Shown one piece after another: positions 1 through 8,710 of a DNA stretch of 64,000 nucleotides. This DNA comes from Planctomycetota bacterium. Its GTDB lineage: Bacteria > Planctomycetota > Phycisphaerae > Phycisphaerales > UBA1924. How positions within the stretch are numbered: position 1 is the stretch's first letter; the number at the start of each line of letters is the position of its first letter. Made by a program: the position numbers and the translations under genes. The notes beneath the pieces were generated by a model. The model saw only the letters and a program-made list of their open reading frames with translations. It did no database searches and was not told the DNA's origin. The stretch covers positions 124,001 through 188,000 of the forward strand of contig JAFIFX010000004.1 of the NCBI GenBank assembly GCA_020831805.1. Reading direction: 5' to 3'.

Positions 1-24
1 CGATTCGTTTCATGGCAATCTCCT

Positions 25-474
25 TCATGGTTGAGTGTGTTCCGGACTTGCCACGGGGGACGCCTGTCCGCAGCCAAGGGCGCCCTTTTCCTCGCAGCAA
101 CCCCGCTCGCCGGGCACGAATCCTTCCGGACAGCACTGATCGATCGCGTCGGCCAACGCCCGCAGGGTCTTGCTCAACTCCTGGTACCGCACCGCGTAGC
201 GAACCACGCGGCCGTCGCGCTCGCTGGACAGCACGCTGGCCTTCTCCAGCGTCGCCAGGTGCCGGGAGACCACCGAGGTGTCCACCGAGCAGCACGCGGC
301 CACCTCGGACACCGAGCACGGCCGCCCGCACTTGGCGATGCAGGCCAGCAGCCCCGCCCGGGTCGGGTCGCACAGGGCCTTGAACAGGTCCGGGTTGAGG
401 AGCCGGTCGATCGGCCCGCAGCACGCCGCGGCCTGCACCGGGGACTGGGGTCGGGATGGATTCATTTGCATCAT
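25..474 (-). CDS. ArsR-family metal/arsenic-responsive repressor, Cys-rich
   Basis: This 149-residue protein is a winged-helix repressor of the ArsR/SmtB family. The core reads DPTRAGLL (helix 2), SVSEVAACC and then SVVSRHLATLEKASVL, the recognition helix and its flank. The wing follows (RDGRVVRYAV). The Cys pair directly before the recognition helix sits where ArsR proteins carry their As(III) ligands. The protein has 13 Cys residues, eight of them in four CC pairs near residues 18, 61, 113 and 130. The last pair is in a C-terminal tail beyond the usual domain. I infer a thiophilic ligand such as arsenite. The controlled gene probably lies beyond the left edge. The start is the first of two adjacent ATGs, with no clear Shine-Dalgarno, and a palindrome lies immediately upstream. 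Confidence 0.85.
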   Translation of the reverse strand: MMQMNPSRPQSPVQAAACCGPIDRLLNPDLFKALCDPTRAGLLACIAKCGRPCSVSEVAACCSVDTSVVSRHLATLEKASVLSSERDGRVVRYAVRYQELSKTLRALADAIDQCCPEGFVPGERGCCEEKGALGCGQASPVASPEHTQP

Positions 475-491
475 AATGCAATGGTTGCATT
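475..491. promoter_or_regulatory. Palindromic operator upstream of the ArsR-type gene
   Basis: A perfect inverted repeat AATGCAA-TGG-TTGCATT begins one base upstream of the ATG of the ArsR-family gene. It overlaps the position expected for the -10 element. This fits an autoregulatory ArsR-type operator. The binding role is inferred from position and symmetry only. Confidence 0.6.
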
Positions 492-509
492 GATGTGCAA
501 GAATGTCAA
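481..509 (-). promoter_or_regulatory. Putative promoter of the ArsR-type gene
   Basis: On the minus strand a perfect TTGACA (504-509) is followed 17 bases later by a weak -10 candidate, AACCAT (481-486). Transcription would then start at or next to the ATG at 474, implying a leaderless or nearly leaderless message. The palindrome at 475-491 would occlude the -10. Confidence 0.45.
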
Positions 510-549
510 GCCGACCCGTCAGATCGTGTTAGATGGTGTATAGTAAGGA

Positions 550-1806
550 TTATGATCGGGTCTGAGCCGGGGTTTCCAGCACGAAGCGCCGGTTTTCCCA
601 GAGTTTCTCGACCCGCTCGGCGAAGCCGCTGGTCGCGGGCAGGTCCCGCCCGCAGCCGACGAGCAGGTCGACCATGCCGTGGAAGTCATCCAGGCCGATG
701 TGCTCCTGGCCGACCCGGGGCACGCCCTGGTAGGTCCCGGACTGGACCTCGGCGAGGTTGGCCATGTTGTGGTAGTTGCCCAGGGGCAGGCAGACGCAGG
801 TGGACGCGTAGCCATAGGCGCAGAAGACCGACGCCTCGCACGCCCCGCCGGCCATGAGTTTGCGCTGCCACTTCCATTTGGGCATCTCGCTGAACTTCTG
901 GGCCGCGGTGGGCAGGGACGGGCCGCCGGCGATGGACTCGGCGACCTTGGCCACGGCGGCGGTCAGCTCGGGCGAGAAGACCGAGACGCGGTCGCCCACC
1001 CGGACGATCGGCCCGCCGTGGATCGGCGAGTCGGGGAAGGACCGCGAGTTCTCCAGGGCGATGACGCGGCTGTTCCTGGGCATGAACCCGTCCTTGGCCG
1101 CGCCGATGGCCCCGATGAAGCCGATCTCCTCGGCCCGCGTCAGCAGCACGCGGACATCGCCGACCGGCTCGCCGGACTCGCGCATCCGGCGGAGTTCGTC
1201 GAACGCGGCGAGCGCCCCGGCCAGGGCGGCCAGGTCGTCGCAGGCGTGTGTGTGCAGGATGCCGCCGAACTCGTCGTCGATCACCCGCGGCTCGGGCAGG
1301 TCCCAGACCGCGATGTCGCCCGGGCGTCCCGCCTCGGCCCCGTGGGGGGCGTCGGTCTCGCAGTGGTACTGCTTGAAGGGGCGCTCGTCGGTCTCGGACC
1401 ACGCCACGCCGTCGGGTTGGTGCTCCCCGGTGATGGTTCCGAGCACCGAGGCGTCCCCCGTGTGGACCCGGACGCGGGCGTCGGGGAAGTAGTCGGCCAT
1501 GACCCCGCCGCGGAAGCCGAGCACCAGCGTGGTCGGCGAGAGCACCTCGTCGACGACGAACGCCGGATGGTCGAGGTGGGCGGTGAAGTAGACCGGCGCG
1601 TCCTGGCCGGGGGGGGCGGGGGGACCGGCGAAGCGGAGTTCGATGTTGCCGTGGGCGTCGCGTCGCGCCTCGATCCCGGGCCGCTCGGCCACCCAGCGGT
1701 CGACCCATCCGACCACGCGTCCCTCGTGGCCGGCGGCGGTGGGGATGGCCGTGAGTTGCTTGAGCCAGGTCAGGTGGTCATCGCGTCGGTCGTCGGGGAT
1801 GGGCAT
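550..1806 (-). CDS. M20/M42-type zinc metallopeptidase (aminopeptidase-like)
   Basis: About 418 residues with the metal-ligand pattern of co-catalytic zinc peptidases of clan MH. An HLDH motif follows the first strand block (YFTAHLDHPAF). HACDDLAAL supplies the bridging Asp. AEEIGFIGA supplies the catalytic Glu and its metal-binding neighbour. Then come LENSRS and a late His in GNYHNMANL. The order resembles M42 glutamyl aminopeptidases, and an M20-like amidohydrolase is the alternative. No signal peptide is seen, so it is probably a cytoplasmic peptide-trimming enzyme. I chose the ATG at 1806 because the longer reading, from 1872, would overlap the end of the neighbouring gene and adds no conserved sequence. 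Confidence 0.8.
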   Translation of the reverse strand: MPIPDDRRDDHLTWLKQLTAIPTAAGHEGRVVGWVDRWVAERPGIEARRDAHGNIELRFAGPPAPPGQDAPVYFTAHLDHPAFVVDEVLSPTTLVLGFRGGVMADYFPDARVRVHTGDASVLGTITGEHQPDGVAWSETDERPFKQYHCETDAPHGAEAGRPGDIAVWDLPEPRVIDDEFGGILHTHACDDLAALAGALAAFDELRRMRESGEPVGDVRVLLTRAEEIGFIGAIGAAKDGFMPRNSRVIALENSRSFPDSPIHGGPIVRVGDRVSVFSPELTAAVAKVAESIAGGPSLPTAAQKFSEMPKWKWQRKLMAGGACEASVFCAYGYASTCVCLPLGNYHNMANLAEVQSGTYQGVPRVGQEHIGLDDFHGMVDLLVGCGRDLPATSGFAERVEKLWENRRFVLETPAQTRS

Positions 1807-1859
1807 GAGCGATCGTAGGGGACGGCGGTTCCCCGTCACGAAGCCCGACCCCGGCCCGC

Positions 1860-3635
1860 TCATCGGGCGCACGGGTCCAGGAACCGCTGGACGAAGGCGA
1901 ACAGGTCGTCCATACTCACCGTGCCATCGCCGTTGAAATCGGCCGCGGGATCACCGGCGAGAAAAGCCCTGAGAAACGCGGCGATGTCGAAGAAATCAAA
2001 GCGCCCGTTGCGGTCGAAGTCCGCCGGGTGGAACGCCGGCACGACGATCCGCTGATCCGGCTGTACATCGAACAGCGTCTCGGTCGAGCCGTCGGCCCAG
2101 CGGATCTCGACGGAGTCAATGATCTCCGCGTCGCCGAGACCGAAGTGCAGCGTCTGCTCGGACTGGCTGAGGTAGGTGGTGCGCGAGTCGAGCAGTTGGG
2201 TCTGCGTGCGTCCGCCCGCGGTGACCCGGACCCGTGTGCCCACGCCGCGGGGGGCCAGGCAGGGGTGGGCGTCGGTGTCGAAATCGATCCGCAGGAAACG
2301 CCCGGGGTTGGGTGTTTCGTTGCGGTAGAGCCGGGCCTGCCCGCCGTTGCTGACGATCAGCAGGTCCACGCGTCCGTCGGCGTCGTAGTCGAGGTGGACC
2401 AGCCCGCGGCCCTGGCCGACCCAGGCCACGCCCGCCTGGGCCGCCCGGTCGGCGAAGGTCCCGTCGCCGCGGTTCATGTAGAGGCGTGTGGGCGTGGAAG
2501 GCCAGGCGGGCCAGCCCCCGGTGACGGCCAGGTCGGTCCACCCGTTGTTGTTCGCGTCGAACGCCGTGACGCCCCAGGCCCAGCCGCTGTCGAGCACGCC
2601 CGCCTGGGCGGCGGTGTTGTCGAACCGGGGCAGGCCGTCCGGGTCGTTGCCGAGGCCGCGGTACAGCGTGTTGCCGCAGGGCGGGTTGCTCATGGGCCGG
2701 TAGATGTCGGACATGAACCAGTCCAGAACGCCGTCGCCGTCCAGATCGGCCAGCACCGAGCCCATGCCGAAGCAGTCGTGGCTGATCCCCGCCGCCTGGG
2801 TGATGTTCTCGAACGCGAACGAGCCGTCCGGCTGCGTCCCCTGGTTCCGGTACAGGCGGGATGTCCTGAAGTCGTTCGTCAGCAGCAGGTCCGGCCAGCC
2901 GTCCCCGTCGATGTCGGCGAAGTTGGGCGTGAAGCCGCGCAGGGGCGACGGTTCGGGCGGCAGGATCTGCGAGACATTGGCGAAGGTACCGTCGCCGTTG
3001 TTGCGGAACAGGCGGTTGCCGCCGGGGTGGGCGATCCAGGTGGACACGAACAGGTCGAGCCGCCCGTCGAGGTCAAAGTCCCCGAACGCGGCGCCCATCC
3101 CACCGACGACCCCGAAGACATGGTGCACGCCCGCCTGGGCCGCGACATCCACGAAGCGCCAGCGCCCGTGCTCGTCCGGGCCCTGGTTCTCGTAGAGGAT
3201 GCAACGGCCGACCGCGGGCGGGAACGGGAAGTCGCCGTAGTTGACGACGAAGATGTCCAGATAGCCGCTGTTGTTGAAGTCCCCCACCGCGACCCCCGCG
3301 GCCCGGGTCCAGCGGTTCACGCCCCACAACGGGGCCTCGTCCACGAAGGTGCCGTCGCCCTGGTTGATGTAGAGCTTGTCCGGCCCGCTGCCGCCGGCGG
3401 GCACGAACAGGTCGGGCAGCCCGTCGTTGTTGAAATCCCCGACCGCGACCCCGCCGGCCATGAAGGCGTTCTCGCCCGGATAGCCCGCGTTGGGGATGAA
3501 GGTGGCGTTGGAGAGCCCGGCCTCGTGGGTGACCAGACGAAACACCGGCGCCGGCCCGGCCGCGGCCACCGCCGCCACCGGCCCGAGCAGCGCCCCAGCC
3601 AACAGCATCACCCCGCACGACATGACACAGAGCAT
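1860..3635 (-). CDS. Secreted FG-GAP/VCBS repeat protein with ASPIC/UnbV domain and dockerin-like tail
   Basis: About 591 residues. A hydrophobic signal peptide ends near AVAAAGPA. Repeated FG-GAP/VCBS units follow, each with a calcium-binding type motif (VAVGDFNNDGLPDLFV, FGDFDLDGRLDLFV, FADIDGDGWPDLLL, HLDYDADGRVDLLI), as in a seven-bladed beta-propeller. An ASPIC/UnbV domain follows (GVGTRVRVTAGGRTQTQ through SVEIRWADGSTETL). The last 60 residues hold two EF-hand-like segments (FDRNGRFDFFDIAAFL and FNGDGTVSMDDLFAF), a dockerin-like cell-surface module. CRTAC1-type proteins of this kind are abundant in planctomycetes and presumed extracellular, with unknown ligands. The ATG at 3635 is preferred over a TTG at 3659. 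No good ribosome-binding site supports either. Confidence 0.85.
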   Translation of the reverse strand: MLCVMSCGVMLLAGALLGPVAAVAAAGPAPVFRLVTHEAGLSNATFIPNAGYPGENAFMAGGVAVGDFNNDGLPDLFVPAGGSGPDKLYINQGDGTFVDEAPLWGVNRWTRAAGVAVGDFNNSGYLDIFVVNYGDFPFPPAVGRCILYENQGPDEHGRWRFVDVAAQAGVHHVFGVVGGMGAAFGDFDLDGRLDLFVSTWIAHPGGNRLFRNNGDGTFANVSQILPPEPSPLRGFTPNFADIDGDGWPDLLLTNDFRTSRLYRNQGTQPDGSFAFENITQAAGISHDCFGMGSVLADLDGDGVLDWFMSDIYRPMSNPPCGNTLYRGLGNDPDGLPRFDNTAAQAGVLDSGWAWGVTAFDANNNGWTDLAVTGGWPAWPSTPTRLYMNRGDGTFADRAAQAGVAWVGQGRGLVHLDYDADGRVDLLIVSNGGQARLYRNETPNPGRFLRIDFDTDAHPCLAPRGVGTRVRVTAGGRTQTQLLDSRTTYLSQSEQTLHFGLGDAEIIDSVEIRWADGSTETLFDVQPDQRIVVPAFHPADFDRNGRFDFFDIAAFLRAFLAGDPAADFNGDGTVSMDDLFAFVQRFLDPCAR

Positions 3636-3701
3636 GCCCGAACCGGGCCCGATGATCAAGCAAAATCGCCCCGCCCTGGGTGGGGGCGGGCGGGGGGCCG
3701 A

Positions 3702-4832
3702 TTATCGCCGGCGGCGGGCCAGCAGACCCAACCCGGCCAGGGGGGCGAGCACGCCGGGGGTCGGAACGGCCATCGTGAAGATCACCTGCGACACCGGGCC
3801 GCCCGACGGCCAGTCCACGATGCTTCCGACCACGGTCAACCCGTCACCCGAGAGCGTCGTGAAACCGACCTCCTGCGTGTCCGACAGCGCATACCCGGTC
3901 GCCAGGAACAGGTCCATCAGGTCGACCGTGCGGCCGTCGTCGTAGAGCAGCAGCGAACGGAAGTCGTCACCAGCGTCGAGTGCCTGGACGAGCATCACGC
4001 CCGCGTCGTCGCTCAGCGACTGGACGCGCAGTCCGGTGTACCCGTCCGCTTCGATGGCGTTCAGGTGTCCGTCGCGGTACATCCACGAGGTGAGTTCCGT
4101 GTTCGAAAGTGGGCCCGACTCCTGCCAGCCCACGATCACGGACCCGTCAGCGCTGACCCCCATCGTGTTCATCCGCACGGGGGCATCGGTAGGCAGTGTT
4201 CCGATCTCGGTGTACGCACCGTTCTCGTACACGACCGTTCGTCTTTCGGCCATGGCGTCGCCGCTGTTCGGGAGGGCCACATCGAGCACGACCATGTCCC
4301 GGCGTGACGAGGCGTGCACCCCGGTCACGCTTGCATACGCCTGCGGGAGAAAACCAAAGTCAGCACCCGGCCCGTTCTCGTCCCAACGCACGATCCTCTG
4401 GCGGATCGGGTCGAGGGTGTCCGGTGTGTGGTAGAACACACTGGACCCATCGCGCGTCAACGCCGCGGAAGTCCATTCGCCCTCCGGCACGAAGATGCTC
4501 GTGTGCACGCCGTTGCGGGTGTGCGATAGCACGCGGTTCGAGTGGATTCTCCCGAAGTTCAGGCTCGCCGTCCCGTCGGACGAGAGGCCGTAGTTCAAGT
4601 TCGTGATCCCATAGCGTGGAAGGCCCTGCCAGGACCCGTCGGACCAGACATACCCATCGTGCGACACCAGATGGTCGTTGTACAGTTCCAGCGCGAGCAC
4701 GCTCCCATCGGCGGACGCGTGGGTCGCCCAGCCGCGGTGGTACCCCGGCAGGACCTCGATGATCCGGAGCTGCGCGGACGCGACGGAACCGGATGCGATC
4801 AGGACGGCGGCGGAGATGGTGGCTTTGAGCAT
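3702..4832 (-). CDS. PEP-CTERM-like secreted protein with propeller-like repeats (paralogue of the next gene)
   Basis: 376 residues with a signal peptide (MLKATISAAVLIASGSVASA) and a C-terminal sorting tail (PTPGVLAPLAGLGLLARRRR). The mature part repeats phrases of the type LSSDGTASL, LTRDGSSVFY, VSADGSVIVGW and LSGDGLTVVG. These resemble the HAF/propeller repeats of autotransporter-like surface proteins, so an exported beta-propeller is likely. The exact substrate is unknown. It is colinear with the product of 4885-6033, and the two look like a tandem duplication. The tail has P-T-P where canonical PEP-CTERM proteins have P-E-P. Confidence 0.75.
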   Translation of the reverse strand: MLKATISAAVLIASGSVASAQLRIIEVLPGYHRGWATHASADGSVLALELYNDHLVSHDGYVWSDGSWQGLPRYGITNLNYGLSSDGTASLNFGRIHSNRVLSHTRNGVHTSIFVPEGEWTSAALTRDGSSVFYHTPDTLDPIRQRIVRWDENGPGADFGFLPQAYASVTGVHASSRRDMVVLDVALPNSGDAMAERRTVVYENGAYTEIGTLPTDAPVRMNTMGVSADGSVIVGWQESGPLSNTELTSWMYRDGHLNAIEADGYTGLRVQSLSDDAGVMLVQALDAGDDFRSLLLYDDGRTVDLMDLFLATGYALSDTQEVGFTTLSGDGLTVVGSIVDWPSGGPVSQVIFTMAVPTPGVLAPLAGLGLLARRRR

Positions 4833-4884
4833 GCCGTCGTATCGGGCACGCCGGGCGGATGCCTGCACACTTCGGGGACGGCGC

Positions 4885-6033
4885 TCAGCGCCGACGCCGG
4901 GCCGCGAACAACCCGGCGGCCCCGAGTGCGAACACCGACGCGGGCCCAGGGACGGTCAGTGTGAAGAACGAGATATTGGGTACGGACCCGCCATCGGGTC
5001 GGATCACCAGACCGGCCACCGTCAGGCCGTCGTGGGAGAGAGTGGTGCTGGTGGTGTACGCCCCGTCCCCGAGCGAAAGCCCCGCGTCCGCGAGTAAGCG
5101 ATCCACGGAGAGGCGGCGGCCGTCGTCGTACAGGAGAAACGACTCCAAGCCCGTCCCCGGTTCGTTCCACGCATCGACGAGCATCGTCGAGCCGTCCAAC
5201 GAAAGCCCCAGTGCCCGCACCGTGCTAAACCCGTCAATGGTCAGCTCAGAGAACACGCCGTCTCGAACCGTCCAGGCTCGCTTGTTGCCATATGTCCATC
5301 CGCCCGCGTCGTCCCACGAGGTTTCGTTCCCGAGGATCAGTGATCCGTCGCCGCTCATCGCGACCGCATTCGATCTGGTGTATGCCGCCGAAGACAGCAC
5401 GCCGATCGCGGTCAGGTTGCCGCGATTGAAGATAACCGCCCGGCGCGGGCCACCGACATTGTAGGAACTGTCGCGGAGATCCAGATTCATGACGAAGATG
5501 TCGTCGAGGGCCCCGACCACGAACTGCGCGGGCGTGCTGTAGAGGTCCGGCAGCGTGGCCAGTGTGGTCGAGACGCCGTTGCGCCAGCGATGGACGGAGC
5601 CGGCCGCGAGCTGGCTCGATTCGTGCTGGCTGTAGAAGATCGTGGTCCCGTCCGGGCTCAGCGCGCTGTCAGCAAGACGCATCCCCGGCCCGGCCTCGAT
5701 CCGCGTCGCGAACCCGGCGCGGTCCAGAACGAGCGAGCGGTGGTGCATCCCGTCGGCGTACAGCACACTCGAACCGTCGCTGGACAACCCGACCAAAAAA
5801 CGGTGCTGCTCGAGCCCCGGCATGGAGCGCCAATCGCCGTCCCGGTGCACATACGCCCGGATGTACGCCTTGTTGTTGATGAGCGTGGCCGCCAGGGTGC
5901 CCCCGCCGTTCGAGACGGCCACGGGCGCCCCGCCCCAGGCGTCGTGCGGCATCGGGATCTCGGCAAGTTCCGCGGCCGTCGCGCTACTCAGAGCGCACCC
6001 GAAGGCCAGCCCAACAGCGGATCGCGTGTTCAT
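4885..6033 (-). CDS. PEP-CTERM-like secreted protein with propeller-like repeats
   Basis: 382 residues. The signal peptide is MNTRSAVGLAFGCALSSATAA and the C-terminal tail is VPGPASVFALGAAGLFAARRRR minus its first two residues. Internal repeats include LSSDGSSVLYADG, LSPDGTTIFYS, MSGDGSLILGN, LSLDGSTMLVD and LSHDGLTVAGL. Most of the length is colinear with the neighbouring product of 3702-4832. For example, both have SFLLYDDGR or SLLLYDDGR followed by a short helix and a DGLTVxG repeat. The ATG at 6033 places the signal peptide at the N terminus. An ATG-like start at 6072 would add 13 residues ahead of it. Function unknown, probably cell surface. Confidence 0.75.
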   Translation of the reverse strand: MNTRSAVGLAFGCALSSATAAELAEIPMPHDAWGGAPVAVSNGGGTLAATLINNKAYIRAYVHRDGDWRSMPGLEQHRFLVGLSSDGSSVLYADGMHHRSLVLDRAGFATRIEAGPGMRLADSALSPDGTTIFYSQHESSQLAAGSVHRWRNGVSTTLATLPDLYSTPAQFVVGALDDIFVMNLDLRDSSYNVGGPRRAVIFNRGNLTAIGVLSSAAYTRSNAVAMSGDGSLILGNETSWDDAGGWTYGNKRAWTVRDGVFSELTIDGFSTVRALGLSLDGSTMLVDAWNEPGTGLESFLLYDDGRRLSVDRLLADAGLSLGDGAYTTSTTLSHDGLTVAGLVIRPDGGSVPNISFFTLTVPGPASVFALGAAGLFAARRRR

Positions 6034-6118
6034 CCACCACCCATCGTGCCGAACCCGCTGAAACCTCCACAAACTCCGGAAAAACCAGAGTCCGAAGCGT
6101 CCCGAAGGCTCCCGATCG

Positions 6119-7126
6119 TCACTCGCCAGACGCCCGCCGCCTGCGCGGCTTGCCGGCCCGCTCGCTCACCGGCGTGACCCGCTGGGGGAAGATCGCCGTG
6201 GAGCCGCCGCGCATTTCGTCGAAGGTCCGCACGGGCCCGGCCTTGATCCGCTCGCATGCCGTCTTCGCGTTGGAGGGGGAGAACTCCGTGCCGATGAAGC
6301 GGCGCCCGGTGTGGTGGGCCACCACGCCGGTGGTACCGCTGCCCAGGAACGGGTCGAGCACGAGGTCGCCCGGGTTCGAGGTGCTGGCGATGACGCGGTA
6401 GAGGTAGGCCTCGGGGAGCTGGTTGTCGTGCTTGTCGCGCCGTTCCTTGTTGTTGCCCTGCACGCGGCCCCAGTACGGGCCGTACCAGACATCCATCGGC
6501 ACGCGCAGGCCGGGGGGCATGCCGTCCTTCTTCGACTCGGTCCGCGCATCCCCGTAGATGGCGCGCCGGTCGGAGGTCTCGAGCACGGGGTCGGGGTTCC
6601 AGGTGCGCCGGTCGGGGTCTTTGGCGAAGTACAGCGCGTGGACCTTGGAGTTGATAAACCGGGTGCGGGTGTTCTGCCCGAAGCGGTAGTGCCAGACGCA
6701 CCAGTTGACCATGTGCAGCCCGCGCGCTTTGCAGTGCACCACGATCTCGGCGGCCCAGTCGTCCGGGATGTTGACCCACATCGACCCGGTGTCCTTGAGC
6801 CCCGAGATGCACAGGTCGATCCACTGGAAGGTGAACGACTTCGCCTCGCCGAGCGGCCGGTCGGCGTCGCGCCGGTCGCAGTATTCCTCGTCGCGCAGTT
6901 TCTTATCGTCCCACGCGTCGCCGGCCCGGTGGCGGTCGTAGTCCCGCGCCCAGTTGAACGGCGGATCGGCGAAGACCAGGTCCAGCTCGCGGTTCTTGAC
7001 CTCGGGCAGGCGCGCCAGAATCTCGCGGCAGTCGCCGATGTGGACCCGGGCCTCCAGCCCGGTCTCGGGGTGCACCCTCGTCCACGGCTTGGAACGCTTC
7101 TTCGTGCTGGCAGTGGCGGCGGGCAT
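6119..7126 (-). CDS. DNA methyltransferase, N4-cytosine/N6-adenine type (orphan)
   Basis: 335 residues. The catalytic motif IV (DLVFADPPFNW) lies near the N terminus and the AdoMet-binding motif I (LDPFLGSGTTGVVA) near the C terminus. This is the beta-class order typical of type II and orphan modification enzymes. DPPF can occur in N6-adenine and N4-cytosine enzymes, so the modified base is not settled. The ending KPRRRRASGE is basic and may aid DNA binding. No restriction endonuclease or specificity gene is next to it, so it is an orphan by context. The ATG at 7126 is chosen. An in-frame start at 7153 would add nine non-conserved residues. Confidence 0.85.
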   Translation of the reverse strand: MPAATASTKKRSKPWTRVHPETGLEARVHIGDCREILARLPEVKNRELDLVFADPPFNWARDYDRHRAGDAWDDKKLRDEEYCDRRDADRPLGEAKSFTFQWIDLCISGLKDTGSMWVNIPDDWAAEIVVHCKARGLHMVNWCVWHYRFGQNTRTRFINSKVHALYFAKDPDRRTWNPDPVLETSDRRAIYGDARTESKKDGMPPGLRVPMDVWYGPYWGRVQGNNKERRDKHDNQLPEAYLYRVIASTSNPGDLVLDPFLGSGTTGVVAHHTGRRFIGTEFSPSNAKTACERIKAGPVRTFDEMRGGSTAIFPQRVTPVSERAGKPRRRRASGE

Positions 7127-7241
7127 GGACGCAGAGAATAGCTCCGAATCCACAAGGGCGCAAGTCGCTCACACCAAGATTCAGCAGCGCACCCATCCAC
7201 GCGCCACCCGTGCGCCGCACATGATCCGAACAGGTCCTCGC

Positions 7242-8570
7242 TCAGGGACACCCCGCGGCAAAAGCGTCCACGAACGCGGCCACATCCGCGAAGTCGAACA
7301 CGCCGTCGCTGTTGAAGTCCGCGGCCGGGTCCTGTGTCAAGAACAGGTTGAGGAATGTACGGATGTCGAAGAAATTGACGGCACAGTTCAGGTCGAAGTC
7401 CACCGGGCAGATGAGGAGCGGGTTGTTCCATCGTGAGACGCTGTGGCCCGGGTTCGTCGGGGATGGGTTCATGGTACCGCCGACATAGAGAGCTGACTTG
7501 TTCTCGTCCACGAAAGAGAACATACAGACGAGTGGGTCGATGTGGGTGCTGTCGCCAACCGGCGACCAGGACGCACCGTTCCAGCGTGCGAGGCTCCCGC
7601 TTGCGACCCCGCCCGCACGCTCAAGCAGGCCGCCCGCGTAGAGGGCGGGACCGCTGCCGTCGTCGTGCGAGGTCATCGCGGCGATCCATTGGCCTTCGAG
7701 CCCCGACGCGATCGAAACCCACTCAACGCCGTCCCAGCGGACCACGACCGGAGCTTGCCACTGCATGTGTCCGCCTGCGTACAGAGCGGGTCCGGTCCCG
7801 TCATCGAAAACCGCAAGACTGTTCAAGGTTGTGCCGCTGATCACGCCGCCCAAGGGCGTCCAAGAGGCCCCATCGAGCCTGGCGACCTGCGCGGGAACAC
7901 CCCCGATACTGAAGGTGCCGAGGGCGTAAAGCGCACCGCCACCACCATCGTCATATACCTCAAGTGCATTGATGGTTCCGTCCAGACCGCTATCGACGGC
8001 CGACCACACCGAACCATCGAACCGCACGACCCGGGACTCGGTCAGAACGCCGCCCACCGTCGCCCTGGCGCCGCCGAGATACAGCGCCGGCCCGGAGCCT
8101 TCATCGAAAACGATCATGTCCCGGGCCCCGATGTTGATCACATCCGGGTCGAACGGGACCCACGCGGCCCCGTTCCATCGTGCCACAGTGGCATCGCGGC
8201 CATCCGTCAGGTTAAGAAAACCCTTCCCGAACAGGACCGGCCCCGAACCATCGTCGAAGACTTCCAGTACATCGAGGGCTCCCTGCTGGACGCCCGGCGC
8301 CGGCCCCAACGGCTCCCAAGAGGACCCATTGAACACCTGCACCGAATCCAAGAGCCCGTCCTTCATCAAGTTGAGTGCTGAGGCTGCGAGCACTTGGGGC
8401 CCCGCACCGCTGTCGAAGACCACCAGATCCACTGGGTCCTTTTGCAAGTACCCGTTGAGCGCTGTCCAGCCGCAGTCCTGATCGACAGGCCCGGCCACAA
8501 CAACCCCCGCTCCGATGACAAAGACCCCCCCCAAAGCCCAACCCGCCCCAACGCGCAATCCCTGTTTCAT
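7242..8570 (-). CDS. Secreted repeat protein with GC-type dockerin-like C terminus
   Basis: 442 residues with a signal peptide (MKQGLRVGAGWALGGVFVIG). About eight repeats of roughly 45 residues follow, built on the phrase DDGSGPALYAGG then LARWNGASWSPVG. The pattern is common in planctomycete surface proteins and suggests a beta-propeller or beta-helix. The last 60 residues begin CPVDFDLNCAVNFFDIRTFL, continue with a second EF-hand-like segment (DFNSDGVFDFADVAAFVDAF) and end in AAGCP. This is the terminal Gly-Cys dockerin-like module. A strong ribosome-binding site (GGGAGGG) precedes the ATG. No enzymatic motif was seen. It is likely a structural or binding protein at the cell surface. Confidence 0.8.
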   Translation of the reverse strand: MKQGLRVGAGWALGGVFVIGAGVVVAGPVDQDCGWTALNGYLQKDPVDLVVFDSGAGPQVLAASALNLMKDGLLDSVQVFNGSSWEPLGPAPGVQQGALDVLEVFDDGSGPVLFGKGFLNLTDGRDATVARWNGAAWVPFDPDVINIGARDMIVFDEGSGPALYLGGARATVGGVLTESRVVRFDGSVWSAVDSGLDGTINALEVYDDGGGGALYALGTFSIGGVPAQVARLDGASWTPLGGVISGTTLNSLAVFDDGTGPALYAGGHMQWQAPVVVRWDGVEWVSIASGLEGQWIAAMTSHDDGSGPALYAGGLLERAGGVASGSLARWNGASWSPVGDSTHIDPLVCMFSFVDENKSALYVGGTMNPSPTNPGHSVSRWNNPLLICPVDFDLNCAVNFFDIRTFLNLFLTQDPAADFNSDGVFDFADVAAFVDAFAAGCP

Positions 8571-8710
8571 GATGCCCTCCCTCCCGGCCGAGGCCGCGAT
8601 GTATGCAGCATAAAGACAGATAACAGATAATCAAGGGTTTTATTGCTGGCCCTCCCAACTTTTCATTCGACTCACCAGATCGAGTGTTCTGTGTCGCATT
8701 TGGACTGCGC

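Noticed and set aside
679..1818. Plus-strand frame over the metallopeptidase gene
   Set aside because: Antisense shadow. The minus-strand protein has the metal-ligand motifs.
2028..4307. Long plus-strand open frame over the FG-GAP and propeller-like protein genes
   Set aside because: Antisense shadow of repeats with strong codon bias. No signal peptide or motif.
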